DNA from: a virus
Virus record (IMG/VR): IMGVR_UViG_3300032286_000463
Coordinates: 1 to 33,401 of that record
Length of the DNA stretch: 33,401 nt
Strand: one strand, 5' to 3'
Each line of letters begins with the position of its first letter. The first letter of the stretch is position 1. Position numbers and translations under genes: made by a program. Positions 14,005 through 22,924 of this stretch are shown in pieces. The notes beneath the pieces are model-generated. The model did not search any database and had not been told where the DNA came from. It saw only the letters and a program-made list of their open reading frames with translations.

Positions 14005-15033
14005 ATGAAAAAAGCATTAATAACAGGTATAACTGGACAGGATGGCTCTTACTTAGCAGAACTGCTACTTGAAAAGGGTTATGAGGTTCATGGTATTAAG
14101 AGACGCTCATCGTCTTTTAACACTGAAAGAGTAGATTATATTTACGAAACAAGTAAAAACTTTTACTTACATTATGGAGACCTAACTGATTCAACTAATC
14201 TTATTAGATTAATTAGTGAAATAAAGCCTGATGAAATATATAACCTTGGTGCTCAGTCCCATGTTCAGGTTTCATTTGAAACTCCAGAGTACACCGCAAA
14301 TAGCGATGCTATGGGCACTCTACGCCTCCTAGAAGCCATTAGAATACTAGGTATGGAAAATACTGTACGTTTTTATCAGGCTTCTACATCCGAGATGTTT
14401 GGACTGGTTCAAGAGATTCCTCAAAAAGAAACTACACCATTCTATCCTCGTTCTCCGTATGGAGTAGCAAAATTATATGGTCATTGGATTACTAAAAACT
14501 ATCGTGAAGCATATGGAATGTATGCATGTAGCGGTATTCTTTTTAACCATGAATCTCCAAGACGTGGAGAAACATTTGTTACTCGTAAGATTGTTTTAGG
14601 ATTAGATGCAATATCTAAAGGCAAACAATCAGTATTAAAATTAGGTAACTTAAATGCTTTGCGAGACTGGGGTCATGCAAAAGATTTTGTTCGTGCTATG
14701 TGGCTAATGCTTCAGCAAGATACGCCAGATGACTTTGTTATTGCTACTGGAGAACAATACTCAGTCAAGCATTTTGTAGAAGAATCTGGAAAACACTTTG
14801 GAATGAACATTGTTTGGCAGGGTAGTGGACTAAATGAAATAGGTATCGATACAATTACAGGGAATACTATTATTGTTGTAGATAAAAAATATTTTAGACC
14901 AGCGGAAGTTGAAACACTTCTTGGTGATGCAACCAAGGCTAAAAATATCTTAGGATGGGTTCCAGAAATATCATTTGAAGAACTAGTAGAAGATATGTGC
15001 GTAACAGAAAGAGATTTTAATGTCATTAAATAA
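14005..15033 (+). CDS. gmd: GDP-mannose 4,6-dehydratase
   Basis: A 342-residue short-chain dehydrogenase/reductase that converts GDP-D-mannose to GDP-4-keto-6-deoxy-D-mannose. The NADP-binding loop is [11 protein letters not shown] (7-17). The active site shows STSE (127-130) and Tyr152-x3-Lys156 in [30 protein letters not shown] is the typical substrate-binding block. The length matches the family. It opens a sugar-nucleotide and glycosyltransferase operon; GDP-mannose must come from the host, since no manB or manC is seen. Confidence 0.95.
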   Translation: MKKALITGITGQDGSYLAELLLEKGYEVHGIKRRSSSFNTERVDYIYETSKNFYLHYGDLTDSTNLIRLISEIKPDEIYNLGAQSHVQVSFETPEYTANSDAMGTLRLLEAIRILGMENTVRFYQASTSEMFGLVQEIPQKETTPFYPRSPYGVAKLYGHWITKNYREAYGMYACSGILFNHESPRRGETFVTRKIVLGLDAISKGKQSVLKLGNLNALRDWGHAKDFVRAMWLMLQQDTPDDFVIATGEQYSVKHFVEESGKHFGMNIVWQGSGLNEIGIDTITGNTIIVVDKKYFRPAEVETLLGDATKAKNILGWVPEISFEELVEDMCVTERDFNVIK

Positions 15034-16042
15034 ACTAAAATTATTTCATTATACAATGCATCAAGGAGTTTTAGATGACGTTGCTGCTATATTTGCAAAT
15101 ATTAAAAATATAGAAGTTAAAAGTTTTTCACCTATAAACAAGCAGCATGAAAATTATATTATAAGTCACGATAGGGCTAAGGTTCTTTGGGAAGAACATA
15201 AAGAAGATTTTTTAAATTCAGACATTTTATTCTTTTCAGATAATGGTGCATCTTTTAGACCAGTGCTAGAAAATATGAATAAAATTAAAGATACCCAAAA
15301 AATTTTTGTATGGTTAGTTCATAGATTTGATTACGCTAATTACGGTGACACTGATTTTTATAACTTGTTGCTAAAATATAAAGACGATAAAAGAATTACA
15401 TTTTTATATGCAAATAATTATGAAAAAAAGTACATGAATGAAAAATTAGGAAACAATTTTCAAGATATGAAATTCTTTACTTTTTATGGCAAAAGAAATA
15501 AAAAAGATTTTAATTTAAAAAATCAAGAGGACCATAAAAATAAACTATTTGTTATGAATTATCAAAATGAAAAAGACTTTTATCCACTTTATGAAAACTT
15601 AAAACAACTTGGAATAGATTTTTATACAAGAACCTATGTTCCGAGAGAAGATTTTGCTGGTCCTTTTGACATAGAGACCTGTTCTGCCATATTACATATT
15701 CCATATATGGTTAGCACAGTTGCCCAAAGAGAGTACATGTCATTGGGAAAAACTTATATTTTGCCTACTGAAAGTTGGATAGCAAAAAACAATGTTAATT
15801 ATCCATTAATATGGCATGAAGCAGGGCACGGATTATTGCAATATAGCGAATTTTATAAAGAAGAAAACAAAGATTTGTTTGTATACTTTGATGACTTATC
15901 AGAAATTCCAGAAATATTGGAAAACAAAGAATTATTAATTGAAAAAGGTAAAAAATGTTTTGAAAGAACAGAGACTGATAGACAAAACAATATTGCTCTT
16001 TTAGAAAACATAATTTTTCAGAATGAAAGGTTTGAGGTTTAA
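15020..16042 (+). CDS. Probable glycosyltransferase (unassigned, GT-B-like)
   Basis: A 340-residue protein overlapping gmd by 14 bases. No sharp catalytic motif was found. The layout of alternating strands and helices, ending in the segment [19 protein letters not shown] and a helical region, is compatible with a GT-B sugar transferase. Context between gmd and fcl supports a role in the same glycan. The gene is markedly more AT-rich than gmd and fcl, suggesting separate acquisition. Confidence 0.5.
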   Translation: MSLNKLKLFHYTMHQGVLDDVAAIFANIKNIEVKSFSPINKQHENYIISHDRAKVLWEEHKEDFLNSDILFFSDNGASFRPVLENMNKIKDTQKIFVWLVHRFDYANYGDTDFYNLLLKYKDDKRITFLYANNYEKKYMNEKLGNNFQDMKFFTFYGKRNKKDFNLKNQEDHKNKLFVMNYQNEKDFYPLYENLKQLGIDFYTRTYVPREDFAGPFDIETCSAILHIPYMVSTVAQREYMSLGKTYILPTESWIAKNNVNYPLIWHEAGHGLLQYSEFYKEENKDLFVYFDDLSEIPEILENKELLIEKGKKCFERTETDRQNNIALLENIIFQNERFEV

Positions 16043-16043
16043 A

Positions 16044-16994
16044 ATGATTTTACCAATGAAGTTAGATAGTAAAATTTTTGTTGCTGGTCATAATGGTTTA
16101 GTTGGGTCAGCAATTGTTCGTAAATTAAAAGAACAAGGATATACAAACATTATTACTATGCCAAAGAGCAAACTTGATTTGCGTGACCAGAAGATGGTTG
16201 CCTGGTTTTTCTCCGTGTATAAGCCAGAGTATGTATTCCTGGCTGCTGCAAAAGTTGGCGGTATTAACTACAACAAGGTAGCACCTGCAGATTTTATCTA
16301 TGATAATCTACAAATTCAGAATAATGTTATTCATAATGCTAATAAGTATAATGTAACTAAATTATTATTCCTTGGCTCTGCCTGTATCTATCCTAAGATA
16401 ACTCCACAACCAATAAAGGAAGAGTATCTTCTTAGTGATTACCTTGAGCCAACCAATGAGGGCTATGCTCTTGCAAAGATTGCTGGACTTAAGATGTGTA
16501 ACTACTACCGCCAGCAGTACGGATTAACTGCAATCTCCCTGATACCAGCAAACCTGTATGGTGTCAATGATAATTTTAATATTGAACAGTGCCATGTCAT
16601 TCCAGCAATGATTGATAAGTTTGTTAAAGCAAAGGAAACAGGAGAGTCTGTTACATTGTTTGGAGATGGGTCTCCGACAAGAGAGTTTCTGTATGTTGAT
16701 GACTTAGCAGAAGCGTGTATTTTCTTGATGAATACATACGATAGCCCAGAGCATATCAACATCGGCTCCTCCGAAGAATACACAATCCTTGAATTGGCAA
16801 ATCTAATTGCAGACAAGGTTGGATTTACTGGTGACATTATTTGGGACACAGAAAAGCCAAATGGTACACCAAAACGTAAATTAGATATATCTAGACTGGA
16901 GTCTTTGGGTTGGAAATCTAGCATTGCCTTAGATGAAGGCTTGACAAGGACTGTTGACTGGTATCTAGAGACTGGTGGCAAACGTAATGCGTAA
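16044..16994 (+). CDS. fcl: GDP-L-fucose synthase-type epimerase/reductase
   Basis: A 316-residue enzyme starting at ATG 16044, with GAGG six bases upstream. It is predicted to act on GDP-4-keto-6-deoxymannose by 3,5-epimerisation and NADPH reduction. The cofactor loop is GHNGLVGSA. Ser112, Cys114, Tyr141, Lys145 and His184 appear in GSACIYP, YALAK and QCHVIPA. These correspond to Ser107, Cys109, Tyr136, Lys140 and His179 of E. coli Fcl at a constant offset. LEPTNEGYALAKIAG is the family hallmark. A ColC-like colitose synthase is homologous and cannot be excluded, given the next gene. Confidence 0.92.
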   Translation: MILPMKLDSKIFVAGHNGLVGSAIVRKLKEQGYTNIITMPKSKLDLRDQKMVAWFFSVYKPEYVFLAAAKVGGINYNKVAPADFIYDNLQIQNNVIHNANKYNVTKLLFLGSACIYPKITPQPIKEEYLLSDYLEPTNEGYALAKIAGLKMCNYYRQQYGLTAISLIPANLYGVNDNFNIEQCHVIPAMIDKFVKAKETGESVTLFGDGSPTREFLYVDDLAEACIFLMNTYDSPEHINIGSSEEYTILELANLIADKVGFTGDIIWDTEKPNGTPKRKLDISRLESLGWKSSIALDEGLTRTVDWYLETGGKRNA

Positions 16995-18141
16995 TTGGAA
17001 ACTGATGGAACAGACTATCACAAAACTTGATAGATTAAAGTTGGCATCATTTGTTCTGACCGCAGACCAATTTACCAATGGTAAAAAGGTTAAAGAGTTT
17101 GAGAAGCAATGGAGTGAGTGGCTTGGATGTAAGTATTCTCTTTTTGTTTCTTCTGGTAGCACCGCAAATTTTTTGCTTGTTGCTGCTATTAAAGAAAAAT
17201 ATAATCTAAAAAACGGTGATAAAGTTGTTGTTCCAGCATGTACTTGGGTAACTAACGTTGCACCAATTATCCAGTTGGGCTTAGAGCCAATCTTTTGTGA
17301 TATCAATATGGATAACTACAGTTTTGATATAGACAACCTTAAAAAGATAAAAAAGCAACATCCAGATGTAAAGATGATTTTTGTTACACACCTACTTGGG
17401 TTTACTGCAGACAATAAAGTTTACAGTGATATTTTTCCAGAGGCACTAATCATTGATGATGTCTGTGAATCTCATGGATGTAGGGATGCTGATGGCTACA
17501 AGGTAGGTGCAAACAGCCTTGGGGCTACTTTTAGTTTTTATTTTGGACATCATATGACCACCATTGAGGGCGGTATGGTATCGACCAATGATGCAGAACT
17601 ATACGACCTAATGAAAATGAAACGTAGTCATGGAATGGCTAGGGAGTCTATTAATTCTGATAAATATGCGGAACAATATCCAGACATTCAACGTTCATTC
17701 TTGTTTATTACAGATGGGTACAATTTTAGAAACCATGAAATTTGTGCGGTATTGGGGCTTGAACAACTAAAAAGATTAGACGCTATGATTGATAAACGTA
17801 GAGAAAACTACAATGCTTTTATCGAACTAATTAAGCAATACGATGACTTATTCTATATTTCAGGAGATAATCCAGGAAACAGTAGTTTTTGTTTTCCAAT
17901 TATAGCAAAAACAAAAGAAACCTATGATAAATTTGTGGTGCTGCTTAAAGAGCATAATATAGAATATAGACCAGTAGTTGGCGGAAATTTGCTGAGACAT
18001 CCATTCTTAAAAGGATATAGGTTAAATAAGAAAAACTCTAATGCAGATATTATTAATGACAATGGAGTGTATTTAGGAAATAGTCATTTTGTTAATAATA
18101 AACAAATTAAATTACTTGGAAAAATATTAAAGGAATTATAG
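16987..18141 (+). CDS. DegT-fold sugar 3-dehydratase, ColD-like (active-site His)
   Basis: A 384-residue PLP-fold enzyme started at ATG 16987. VSSGSTANFLL and ACTWVTNVAPI are typical DegT/DnrJ/EryC1 blocks, and IDDVCESHG holds the PLP-ring Asp. Where aminotransferases have the PLP lysine, this protein reads FSFYFGHHMTTIEGGM. The first His (188 from this start) replaces the Lys, as in GDP-4-keto-6-deoxymannose 3-dehydratase (ColD, His188) and the E1 dehydratases. It should thus remove the 3-hydroxyl rather than add an amino group. It acts on the Gmd product if the substrate matches. The end block YRPVVGGNLLRH also fits ColD. Confidence 0.8.
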   Translation: MRNWKLMEQTITKLDRLKLASFVLTADQFTNGKKVKEFEKQWSEWLGCKYSLFVSSGSTANFLLVAAIKEKYNLKNGDKVVVPACTWVTNVAPIIQLGLEPIFCDINMDNYSFDIDNLKKIKKQHPDVKMIFVTHLLGFTADNKVYSDIFPEALIIDDVCESHGCRDADGYKVGANSLGATFSFYFGHHMTTIEGGMVSTNDAELYDLMKMKRSHGMARESINSDKYAEQYPDIQRSFLFITDGYNFRNHEICAVLGLEQLKRLDAMIDKRRENYNAFIELIKQYDDLFYISGDNPGNSSFCFPIIAKTKETYDKFVVLLKEHNIEYRPVVGGNLLRHPFLKGYRLNKKNSNADIINDNGVYLGNSHFVNNKQIKLLGKILKEL

Positions 18142-18890
18142 TGCCAATTTCATTCAATAGTTTAGGAAACTATGGAAGATTAGGAAACCAGATGTTTCAA
18201 TACGCAGCCCTAAAAGGTATTGCTAATAAAATAAACACTAATTATATTATTCCAGAGTCAAACAATGAAATGTCTTCTCAACAATTAACAGATATTTTTT
18301 TATTAAATAATAATGTTGGATATGGAATAACAAACTATAAACAGGTGCAAGAACTTGATTTTAAATATGATAATTTATTTATACAAACAATAACGGATAA
18401 TACTGATATAAAAGGATATTTTCAATCTGAGAAATATTTTAAACATATTGAGCAAGACATTAAAAATGATTTTACATTTAAACAAACATATTCCATTCCA
18501 GACAAAAAATATGTTTCAATACATGTTAGACGCGGAGACTATTTATTGTTGCAAAATTATCATCCAACATGCTCTATAGATTATTATAAAAATGCTATGA
18601 CTCTATTTCCAAATCATAACTTTCTAGTTATTTCTGATGATATTAATTGGTGCAAAAATCAAGAAATTTTTGCTAATTGTGAGTTTTGGGAAGGTAAAAA
18701 CATTGCTCACGACCTATATGTTATGACAAAAGCAGAACACAATATTATTGCAAATAGTAGTTTTAGTTGGTGGGGTGCTTGGTTAAATCAAAATGCAGAT
18801 AGGATTGTTGTGGCACCAAAACAATGGTTTGGTAATGCAATTCAAAACGATACAAAAGACCTGTATTGTTTTGGCTGGATAATTCTATGA
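18141..18890 (+). CDS. GT11 alpha-1,2-fucosyltransferase-like enzyme
   Basis: A 249-residue glycosyltransferase using GTG at 18141 (overlapping the previous TAG, AAAGGA upstream). It carries GT11 motifs: GRLGNQMFQYA (12-22), the GDP-binding HVRRGDY (128-134) and NSSFSWWGAWL (205-215). GT11 enzymes transfer L-fucose from GDP-fucose in alpha-1,2 linkage to galactose, giving the H-antigen disaccharide; colitosyltransferases are close relatives. Slightly short for the family. Donor genes lie immediately upstream. Its AT content is high compared with gmd. Confidence 0.9.
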   Translation: MPISFNSLGNYGRLGNQMFQYAALKGIANKINTNYIIPESNNEMSSQQLTDIFLLNNNVGYGITNYKQVQELDFKYDNLFIQTITDNTDIKGYFQSEKYFKHIEQDIKNDFTFKQTYSIPDKKYVSIHVRRGDYLLLQNYHPTCSIDYYKNAMTLFPNHNFLVISDDINWCKNQEIFANCEFWEGKNIAHDLYVMTKAEHNIIANSSFSWWGAWLNQNADRIVVAPKQWFGNAIQNDTKDLYCFGWIIL

Positions 18891-18896
18891 TATAAT
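18888..18896 (+). promoter_or_regulatory. Extended -10 promoter inside the glycan cassette
   Basis: TGATATAAT (18888-18896) overlaps the GT11 stop. An AT-only inverted repeat AAATAT (18899-18904) / ATATTT (18912-18917) follows, then GGGAG before the GTG at 18938. Confidence 0.5.
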
Positions 18897-18937
18897 TAAA
18901 ATATCTTAATAATATTTAAAATAAGGGAGATAATGAA

Positions 18938-19888
18938 GTGAAAAAAAAATTTGTAATATGGGGACATCCATTACACACACACACCCATTCATATATTCAT
19001 AATGGATACTATAAAGCACTAAATGCTTTGGGATATGATGTAGTTTGGTTAGAAGATAACGAAGAAAATTCTAATGGAGATTTTGAAAATTGCATCTTTA
19101 TTACAGAAAAACAAGTAATGAGATTTATGCCTGTTACAAATTCATCAGTTTATTTAGTTCATAATCTTTATGGTCACGATGTTTTCAGTTCAGATTTTAA
19201 TAGATTTGCTGGATTACCAGCAAATTTTTATAATTTTTTAGTTTACCATGAAAACTACGACTGGAATGATGAAGTAGAAAAGATTAGTGACACATTATGG
19301 TGGCATCAAAAAAATAAAACTTTTGTAACAATGTGGGCAACTGACCTACTACCATATGAAATAGACCTTCTAGAACCAGTTTTATATGATGCAAATAGAG
19401 AAAACATTAATTTTGTTGGAAGTATCCAAGGAACAAATATTCAAGATTTTGCAAAAATATCTGAAAACAATGGAAAGAAATTTCAACATTTTGGTGGCTA
19501 TGGAAGATTAGAACACACAGTACTCGATGAAGAAAACTATACATCACATTTTTATAATGAAAACTCTGCTATTAATGTAATTAGAAATTCTTATATTTCT
19601 TTTGACATAAGAGAAGGTGGTCATCAAACTAATGGATATAATTCTTGTAGATTATTTAAAAATTTAAGTTATGGAATGCCAACTGGAACAAATGCGGTAA
19701 AAAGTAAAATATTGTTTGGCGACCACATAGTTGCAAATGAAAACTTAAATGACTTATATATTGAGATAGAGGAGTTCTATAAAAATTCTACTTATGACTC
19801 TATTAAAAATTCTATGAACTTTATAAAAGAAAATCATACTTATATAAATAGAGTAAAAGATATACTTTATATTTTAGAAAGAGTATAG
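18938..19888 (+). CDS. Probable GT-B glycosyltransferase
   Basis: A 316-residue protein using GTG 18938, with GGGAG eight bases upstream; the nearby ATG at 18933 is out of frame. It starts KKKFVIWGHPLHTHTHS, with mid-part INFVGSIQG and C-terminal SFDIREGGHQTNGYNSCR and FKNLSYGMPTGTNAVKS, which resembles the donor-binding domain of GT-B enzymes with their Glu-rich end. No family number can be given. Its N- and C-terminal segments recur in the broken copy at 20583-20753. Confidence 0.65.
   Translation: MKKKFVIWGHPLHTHTHSYIHNGYYKALNALGYDVVWLEDNEENSNGDFENCIFITEKQVMRFMPVTNSSVYLVHNLYGHDVFSSDFNRFAGLPANFYNFLVYHENYDWNDEVEKISDTLWWHQKNKTFVTMWATDLLPYEIDLLEPVLYDANRENINFVGSIQGTNIQDFAKISENNGKKFQHFGGYGRLEHTVLDEENYTSHFYNENSAINVIRNSYISFDIREGGHQTNGYNSCRLFKNLSYGMPTGTNAVKSKILFGDHIVANENLNDLYIEIEEFYKNSTYDSIKNSMNFIKENHTYINRVKDILYILERV
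19823..19854 (+). repeat. 32-bp direct repeat, copy 1
   Basis: Identical over 32 bases to 20679-20710. It encodes IKENHTYINRV near the C-terminus of the 18938 glycosyltransferase. Confidence 0.9.
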
Positions 19889-19890
19889 TA

Positions 19891-20586
19891 ATGCAAAATA
19901 AAAAAATTTGTATTATAAACATTGCAACCAACAAATATATTAAATTTATAGAACCTCTTTGGGAATCTATTAATAATAATTTTTTAAAAGATTGTGTGGT
20001 AGAATCTTTATTATTTACAAACCATGACATAAAACCAATTACTAAAAATGGAAAAGTTTCTAAAATTGAGCATGAACCATTTCCTACACCAACATTAATG
20101 AGATATCATTATATTAATAGCGAATCGGATTATTTAAAACAATTTGATTATTGTTTTTACTTAGATGCAGATATGCTTATTGAAAGTAAAGTTGGTGAGG
20201 AGATTTTAGGAGATTTAGTAGCAATTATTCATCCAGGATTTTTTAACAAAAGCCCCAATGAATTTACTTATGAAAGAAATGAGGCTTCTTTAGCATATAT
20301 TCCTATCGATAATGGGAATAAGTATTATGCTGGAGGTTTTAATGGTGGTACACCAGAACAATTTTTAAAAATGTCTGAAACTATTTTAAAAAACATTGAC
20401 ATAGATAAAAAGAATGATATAATTGCTATATGGCATGATGAAAGTCATCTTAATCGTTATTTGTTGGATAATCCACCAACACTAGAACTTAATCCAGACT
20501 ATTGTTATCCAGAAAGTTGGAACATTCCATTTGAAAGAAAAATATTGGCACTAGATAAAAATCACGAGGAGGTAAGGTCTTTATGA
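19891..20586 (+). CDS. GT6 glycosyltransferase (ABO blood-group transferase family)
   Basis: A 231-residue retaining glycosyltransferase. It is strikingly like the catalytic domain of vertebrate ABO transferases: FYLDADM with DxD (Asp92, Asp94), HPGFF (114-118), FTYERNEASLAYIP, YYAGGFNGG (145-153), IWHDESHLNRYLL (catalytic-type Glu184) and the closing KNHEEVR. GT6 enzymes add GalNAc or Gal in alpha-1,3 linkage to Gal, often requiring an alpha-1,2-fucose, and a GT11 gene lies just upstream. The known bacterial GT6 enzymes I recall have NxN instead of DxD; this one keeps DxD, suggesting metal dependence. A GT6 has been noted before in a cyanophage. Confidence 0.92.
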   Translation: MQNKKICIINIATNKYIKFIEPLWESINNNFLKDCVVESLLFTNHDIKPITKNGKVSKIEHEPFPTPTLMRYHYINSESDYLKQFDYCFYLDADMLIESKVGEEILGDLVAIIHPGFFNKSPNEFTYERNEASLAYIPIDNGNKYYAGGFNGGTPEQFLKMSETILKNIDIDKKNDIIAIWHDESHLNRYLLDNPPTLELNPDYCYPESWNIPFERKILALDKNHEEVRSL

Positions 20587-20753
20587 AAAAAAATATTATA
20601 TGGGGGCAGCCATATTTAAATTTAAAAAAAGATTATTCAAATGCAACGGAACAAAAGATTAGGTTAGCAATGAATTACATAAAAGAAAATCATACTTATA
20701 TAAATAGAGTTAAATCTTTATTTATTGTTTTAGGAGAAAATAATGAAAATTAA
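20583..20753 (+). pseudogene. Internally deleted remnant of the 18938 glycosyltransferase
   Basis: A 56-codon ORF. Its start MKKNIIWGQP matches the N-terminus (KKKFVIWGHP) and its end MNYIKENHTYINRV matches the C-terminus of the 18938 enzyme, while some 260 central codons are missing. The DNA shares a 32-base identical block. This is a decayed duplicate. It overlaps both neighbours and may now only couple translation. Confidence 0.8.
20679..20710 (+). repeat. 32-bp direct repeat, copy 2
   Basis: Second copy of the repeat at 19823-19854, 856 bp downstream, in the remnant gene. A substrate for recombination that would delete the GT6 gene. Confidence 0.9.
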
Positions 20754-21540
20754 TTTTATAACAACGGTAGTAAATAGACCCAAATTTGTTGAAATACAAT
20801 ATTTATTATTTAAAAAATATTGCACTATAGATTTTGATTTTTATGTTATAGATGATTCACATAATAATAATTTGTCAATTGAATTTTACGATATTTGTAA
20901 TAAATACAATATTAATTATATCAAAAAAGAAAGTGTTAATCAAAAATTTACTAATCCAGGAATGAATAATAATCCAAATGATGACTGTGCCCATGCTGTG
21001 CAATGGACATACGACAATATTATTTTTAAAAATATGAAAGATGATTACGTTTTATTTTTAGATTCGGATATGTTTTTGATTGATTATTTTAATCCGATAG
21101 AATACCTAGAAGATTATGTTATGTGTGGATTAGAACAAATTAGGGAAACAGAAAATAAAAATAAATTAGTTGATTATATTTGGAATGGCATAATGTTTTT
21201 TAATATGAAAAAAATGTTAGAAATTAATGATTATCCAGATTTTTGGTGTGGAACAGTTTATGATATTCCTGTAGACGTTGGTGGGCAGTTGCACTTTTTC
21301 ATTAAAAATAATAATTTAAATTGGAAAAAAACTGACGTTTTGTATCCAGAAAAAATATTTAATTATGATGTAAAAGATATAATTGCTAATTTTGAATTTC
21401 ATTGCAATAAAAAATTCTTGCATTTTCATGCTGGAACAAATTGGCATTTAGATTGGAAAAATAAAAAAGATTTAGATTTTAAAAAAGCAGAAGTTTTTGA
21501 AAAAATAATTAATCAATATTTAGGGCATAATGAAAATTAA
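20743..21540 (+). CDS. GT-A glycosyltransferase
   Basis: A 265-residue protein with an N-terminal nucleotide-binding strand MKINFITTVVNRP, a DxD-type motif VLFLDSDMFLID near residue 110, and a C-terminal LHFHAGTNWHLDW where His/Asp residues could coordinate metal or the acceptor. GT2-like in layout; linkage and donor unknown. AGGAG lies upstream. It is very AT-rich and overlaps the next gene by eleven bases. Confidence 0.75.
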   Translation: MKINFITTVVNRPKFVEIQYLLFKKYCTIDFDFYVIDDSHNNNLSIEFYDICNKYNINYIKKESVNQKFTNPGMNNNPNDDCAHAVQWTYDNIIFKNMKDDYVLFLDSDMFLIDYFNPIEYLEDYVMCGLEQIRETENKNKLVDYIWNGIMFFNMKKMLEINDYPDFWCGTVYDIPVDVGGQLHFFIKNNNLNWKKTDVLYPEKIFNYDVKDIIANFEFHCNKKFLHFHAGTNWHLDWKNKKDLDFKKAEVFEKIINQYLGHNEN

Positions 21541-22201
21541 TTTATTAGATATTCCAGTATATTATATTTCTTTAGAAGACCAATATGAAACACATACAAG
21601 AATGAACAATATGTTAACTGAACTTGGTTTTAAAAATATTATAAAGTTTATTGTTCAAAAACATCCAAGTGGCAAAATTGTTGGTTGTGCAGACTCTCAT
21701 GCTCAAATATTTGAAATGAATCCTGAGACTCCTTTCATTATTTTAGAGGATGATTGTTTTTTGAATACAAACTTTGTAGCAGAAATAGACATACCAGACG
21801 ATGCTGATGCTCTATATTTGGGAGTTTCAAGATGGGCACGGTATTGCAATCTTTCTGGAGACTATCTTCATGCAAAACAAAAAGATAAGAACCTGTATCA
21901 GGTCTATAATATGCTGGCTACTCACGCTATCCTATACATCAATAAGGAATATATAAGTAATTGTAAAAGAATAGCAAGATGGTCTGCAAACAAAAATCAA
22001 CATTTAGATATTGGTTTTGCCGAAAGCCATAAATTCTATAATGTTTATTCATTTGATAAACCATTGTTTTATCAAGAAAGTAGCAGAGAGATTACTAATA
22101 AAAACATTAGTAGTTTTAATGGTCATAATGATGCTGCATATCATGGAATTAATGTTTTTTTAAATCAGATGACTGGGTTTTTTCCGCTACCTTTGATGTG
22201 A
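21530..22201 (+). CDS. GT25-like glycosyltransferase
   Basis: A 223-residue protein. VYYISLEDQYETHTRMNNML, KIVGCADSHAQIF and PFIILEDDCFLN follow the pattern of GT25 (LPS/LOS galactosyltransferase and collagen transferase) enzymes: an opening SL..R, the GC..SH block and the E-D-D metal site. GT25 enzymes commonly use UDP-galactose, which the downstream GalE could provide. AT-rich like its neighbours. Confidence 0.75.
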   Translation: MKINLLDIPVYYISLEDQYETHTRMNNMLTELGFKNIIKFIVQKHPSGKIVGCADSHAQIFEMNPETPFIILEDDCFLNTNFVAEIDIPDDADALYLGVSRWARYCNLSGDYLHAKQKDKNLYQVYNMLATHAILYINKEYISNCKRIARWSANKNQHLDIGFAESHKFYNVYSFDKPLFYQESSREITNKNISSFNGHNDAAYHGINVFLNQMTGFFPLPLM

Positions 22202-22207
22202 TATACT
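22199..22207 (+). promoter_or_regulatory. Extended -10 promoter
   Basis: TGATATACT (TGn plus TATACT) directly after the GT25-like gene. The start would be near 22214, 18 bases before the next gene. Confidence 0.45.
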
Positions 22208-22231
22208 TAAAATATAGAGAAAGAATAAGTT

Positions 22232-22924
22232 ATGAAAATTGGGTTAATTATTCCATGGAGAGAGCAACCATCTAGGATAAAAGCCTTTAAAAAGGTCTGT
22301 GAGTGGTACCAGGACAACCTTCCAGAAGCAAAAGTCTATCTTGTAGATAATGGCAATGAAACCTGGGAAATGTCTGCAACAAGAAATCTGGGGGTACGTT
22401 TAGCAGAACAAGACAACTGCGATGTTATTATAATCAATGATGCAGATACAATTCCACAGATAGGTCCGTTGAGAGAGGCTATTAATGATGCTTTTAAAGA
22501 CAATATGATTCATAATCCTTATACTATTTATACCCTTTTTGATAAATCTGAAACTGAATTACATTTAGAAAAAGGTGTTCCTTTAAATAAATTAAAATGT
22601 AGTGTTTTTGCAGATGTTGCCTGTTCTGGAACAATAGTTTTTACACCAAAGGCTTGGTGGGATTTAGGGGGTAATGATGAGAAGTTTATTAAATGGGGAT
22701 ACGAAGATACAGCACAAAATTTAGTTCATTTTGTTATTCATGGAACTAAAATTGTTAAACATACTGGAACTGTGTTTGCCTTTTCACATGAAGTCCAGGA
22801 TAGGTTAGAAAAACCTAGTGAGCAGTTGCTTAAGAATAGAAGTCTTTATAAAAGATATCTTGCTGTTTCAAAGGGTATGAATCCTAAAGAAAATATATTA
22901 GCATTAGTGAAATCAAAAGAATGA
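22232..22924 (+). CDS. GT-A glycosyltransferase (galactosyltransferase-like C-terminus)
   Basis: A 230-residue protein. LIIPWREQPSRIKAF opens the nucleotide fold, VIIINDADTIP carries DxD, and GGNDEKFIKWGYEDTAQNL is the Glu-Asp acceptor/catalytic block seen in galactosyl- and polypeptide GalNAc-transferase-type GT-A enzymes. The composition is less AT-rich than the preceding transferases. It overlaps the next gene (ATGA). Donor possibly UDP-Gal or UDP-GalNAc, by inference from GalE. Confidence 0.78.
   Translation: MKIGLIIPWREQPSRIKAFKKVCEWYQDNLPEAKVYLVDNGNETWEMSATRNLGVRLAEQDNCDVIIINDADTIPQIGPLREAINDAFKDNMIHNPYTIYTLFDKSETELHLEKGVPLNKLKCSVFADVACSGTIVFTPKAWWDLGGNDEKFIKWGYEDTAQNLVHFVIHGTKIVKHTGTVFAFSHEVQDRLEKPSEQLLKNRSLYKRYLAVSKGMNPKENILALVKSKE

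Noticed and set aside
14712-15056. 114-codon minus-strand ORF in gmd
   Set aside because: Shadow of the conserved gmd coding sequence.
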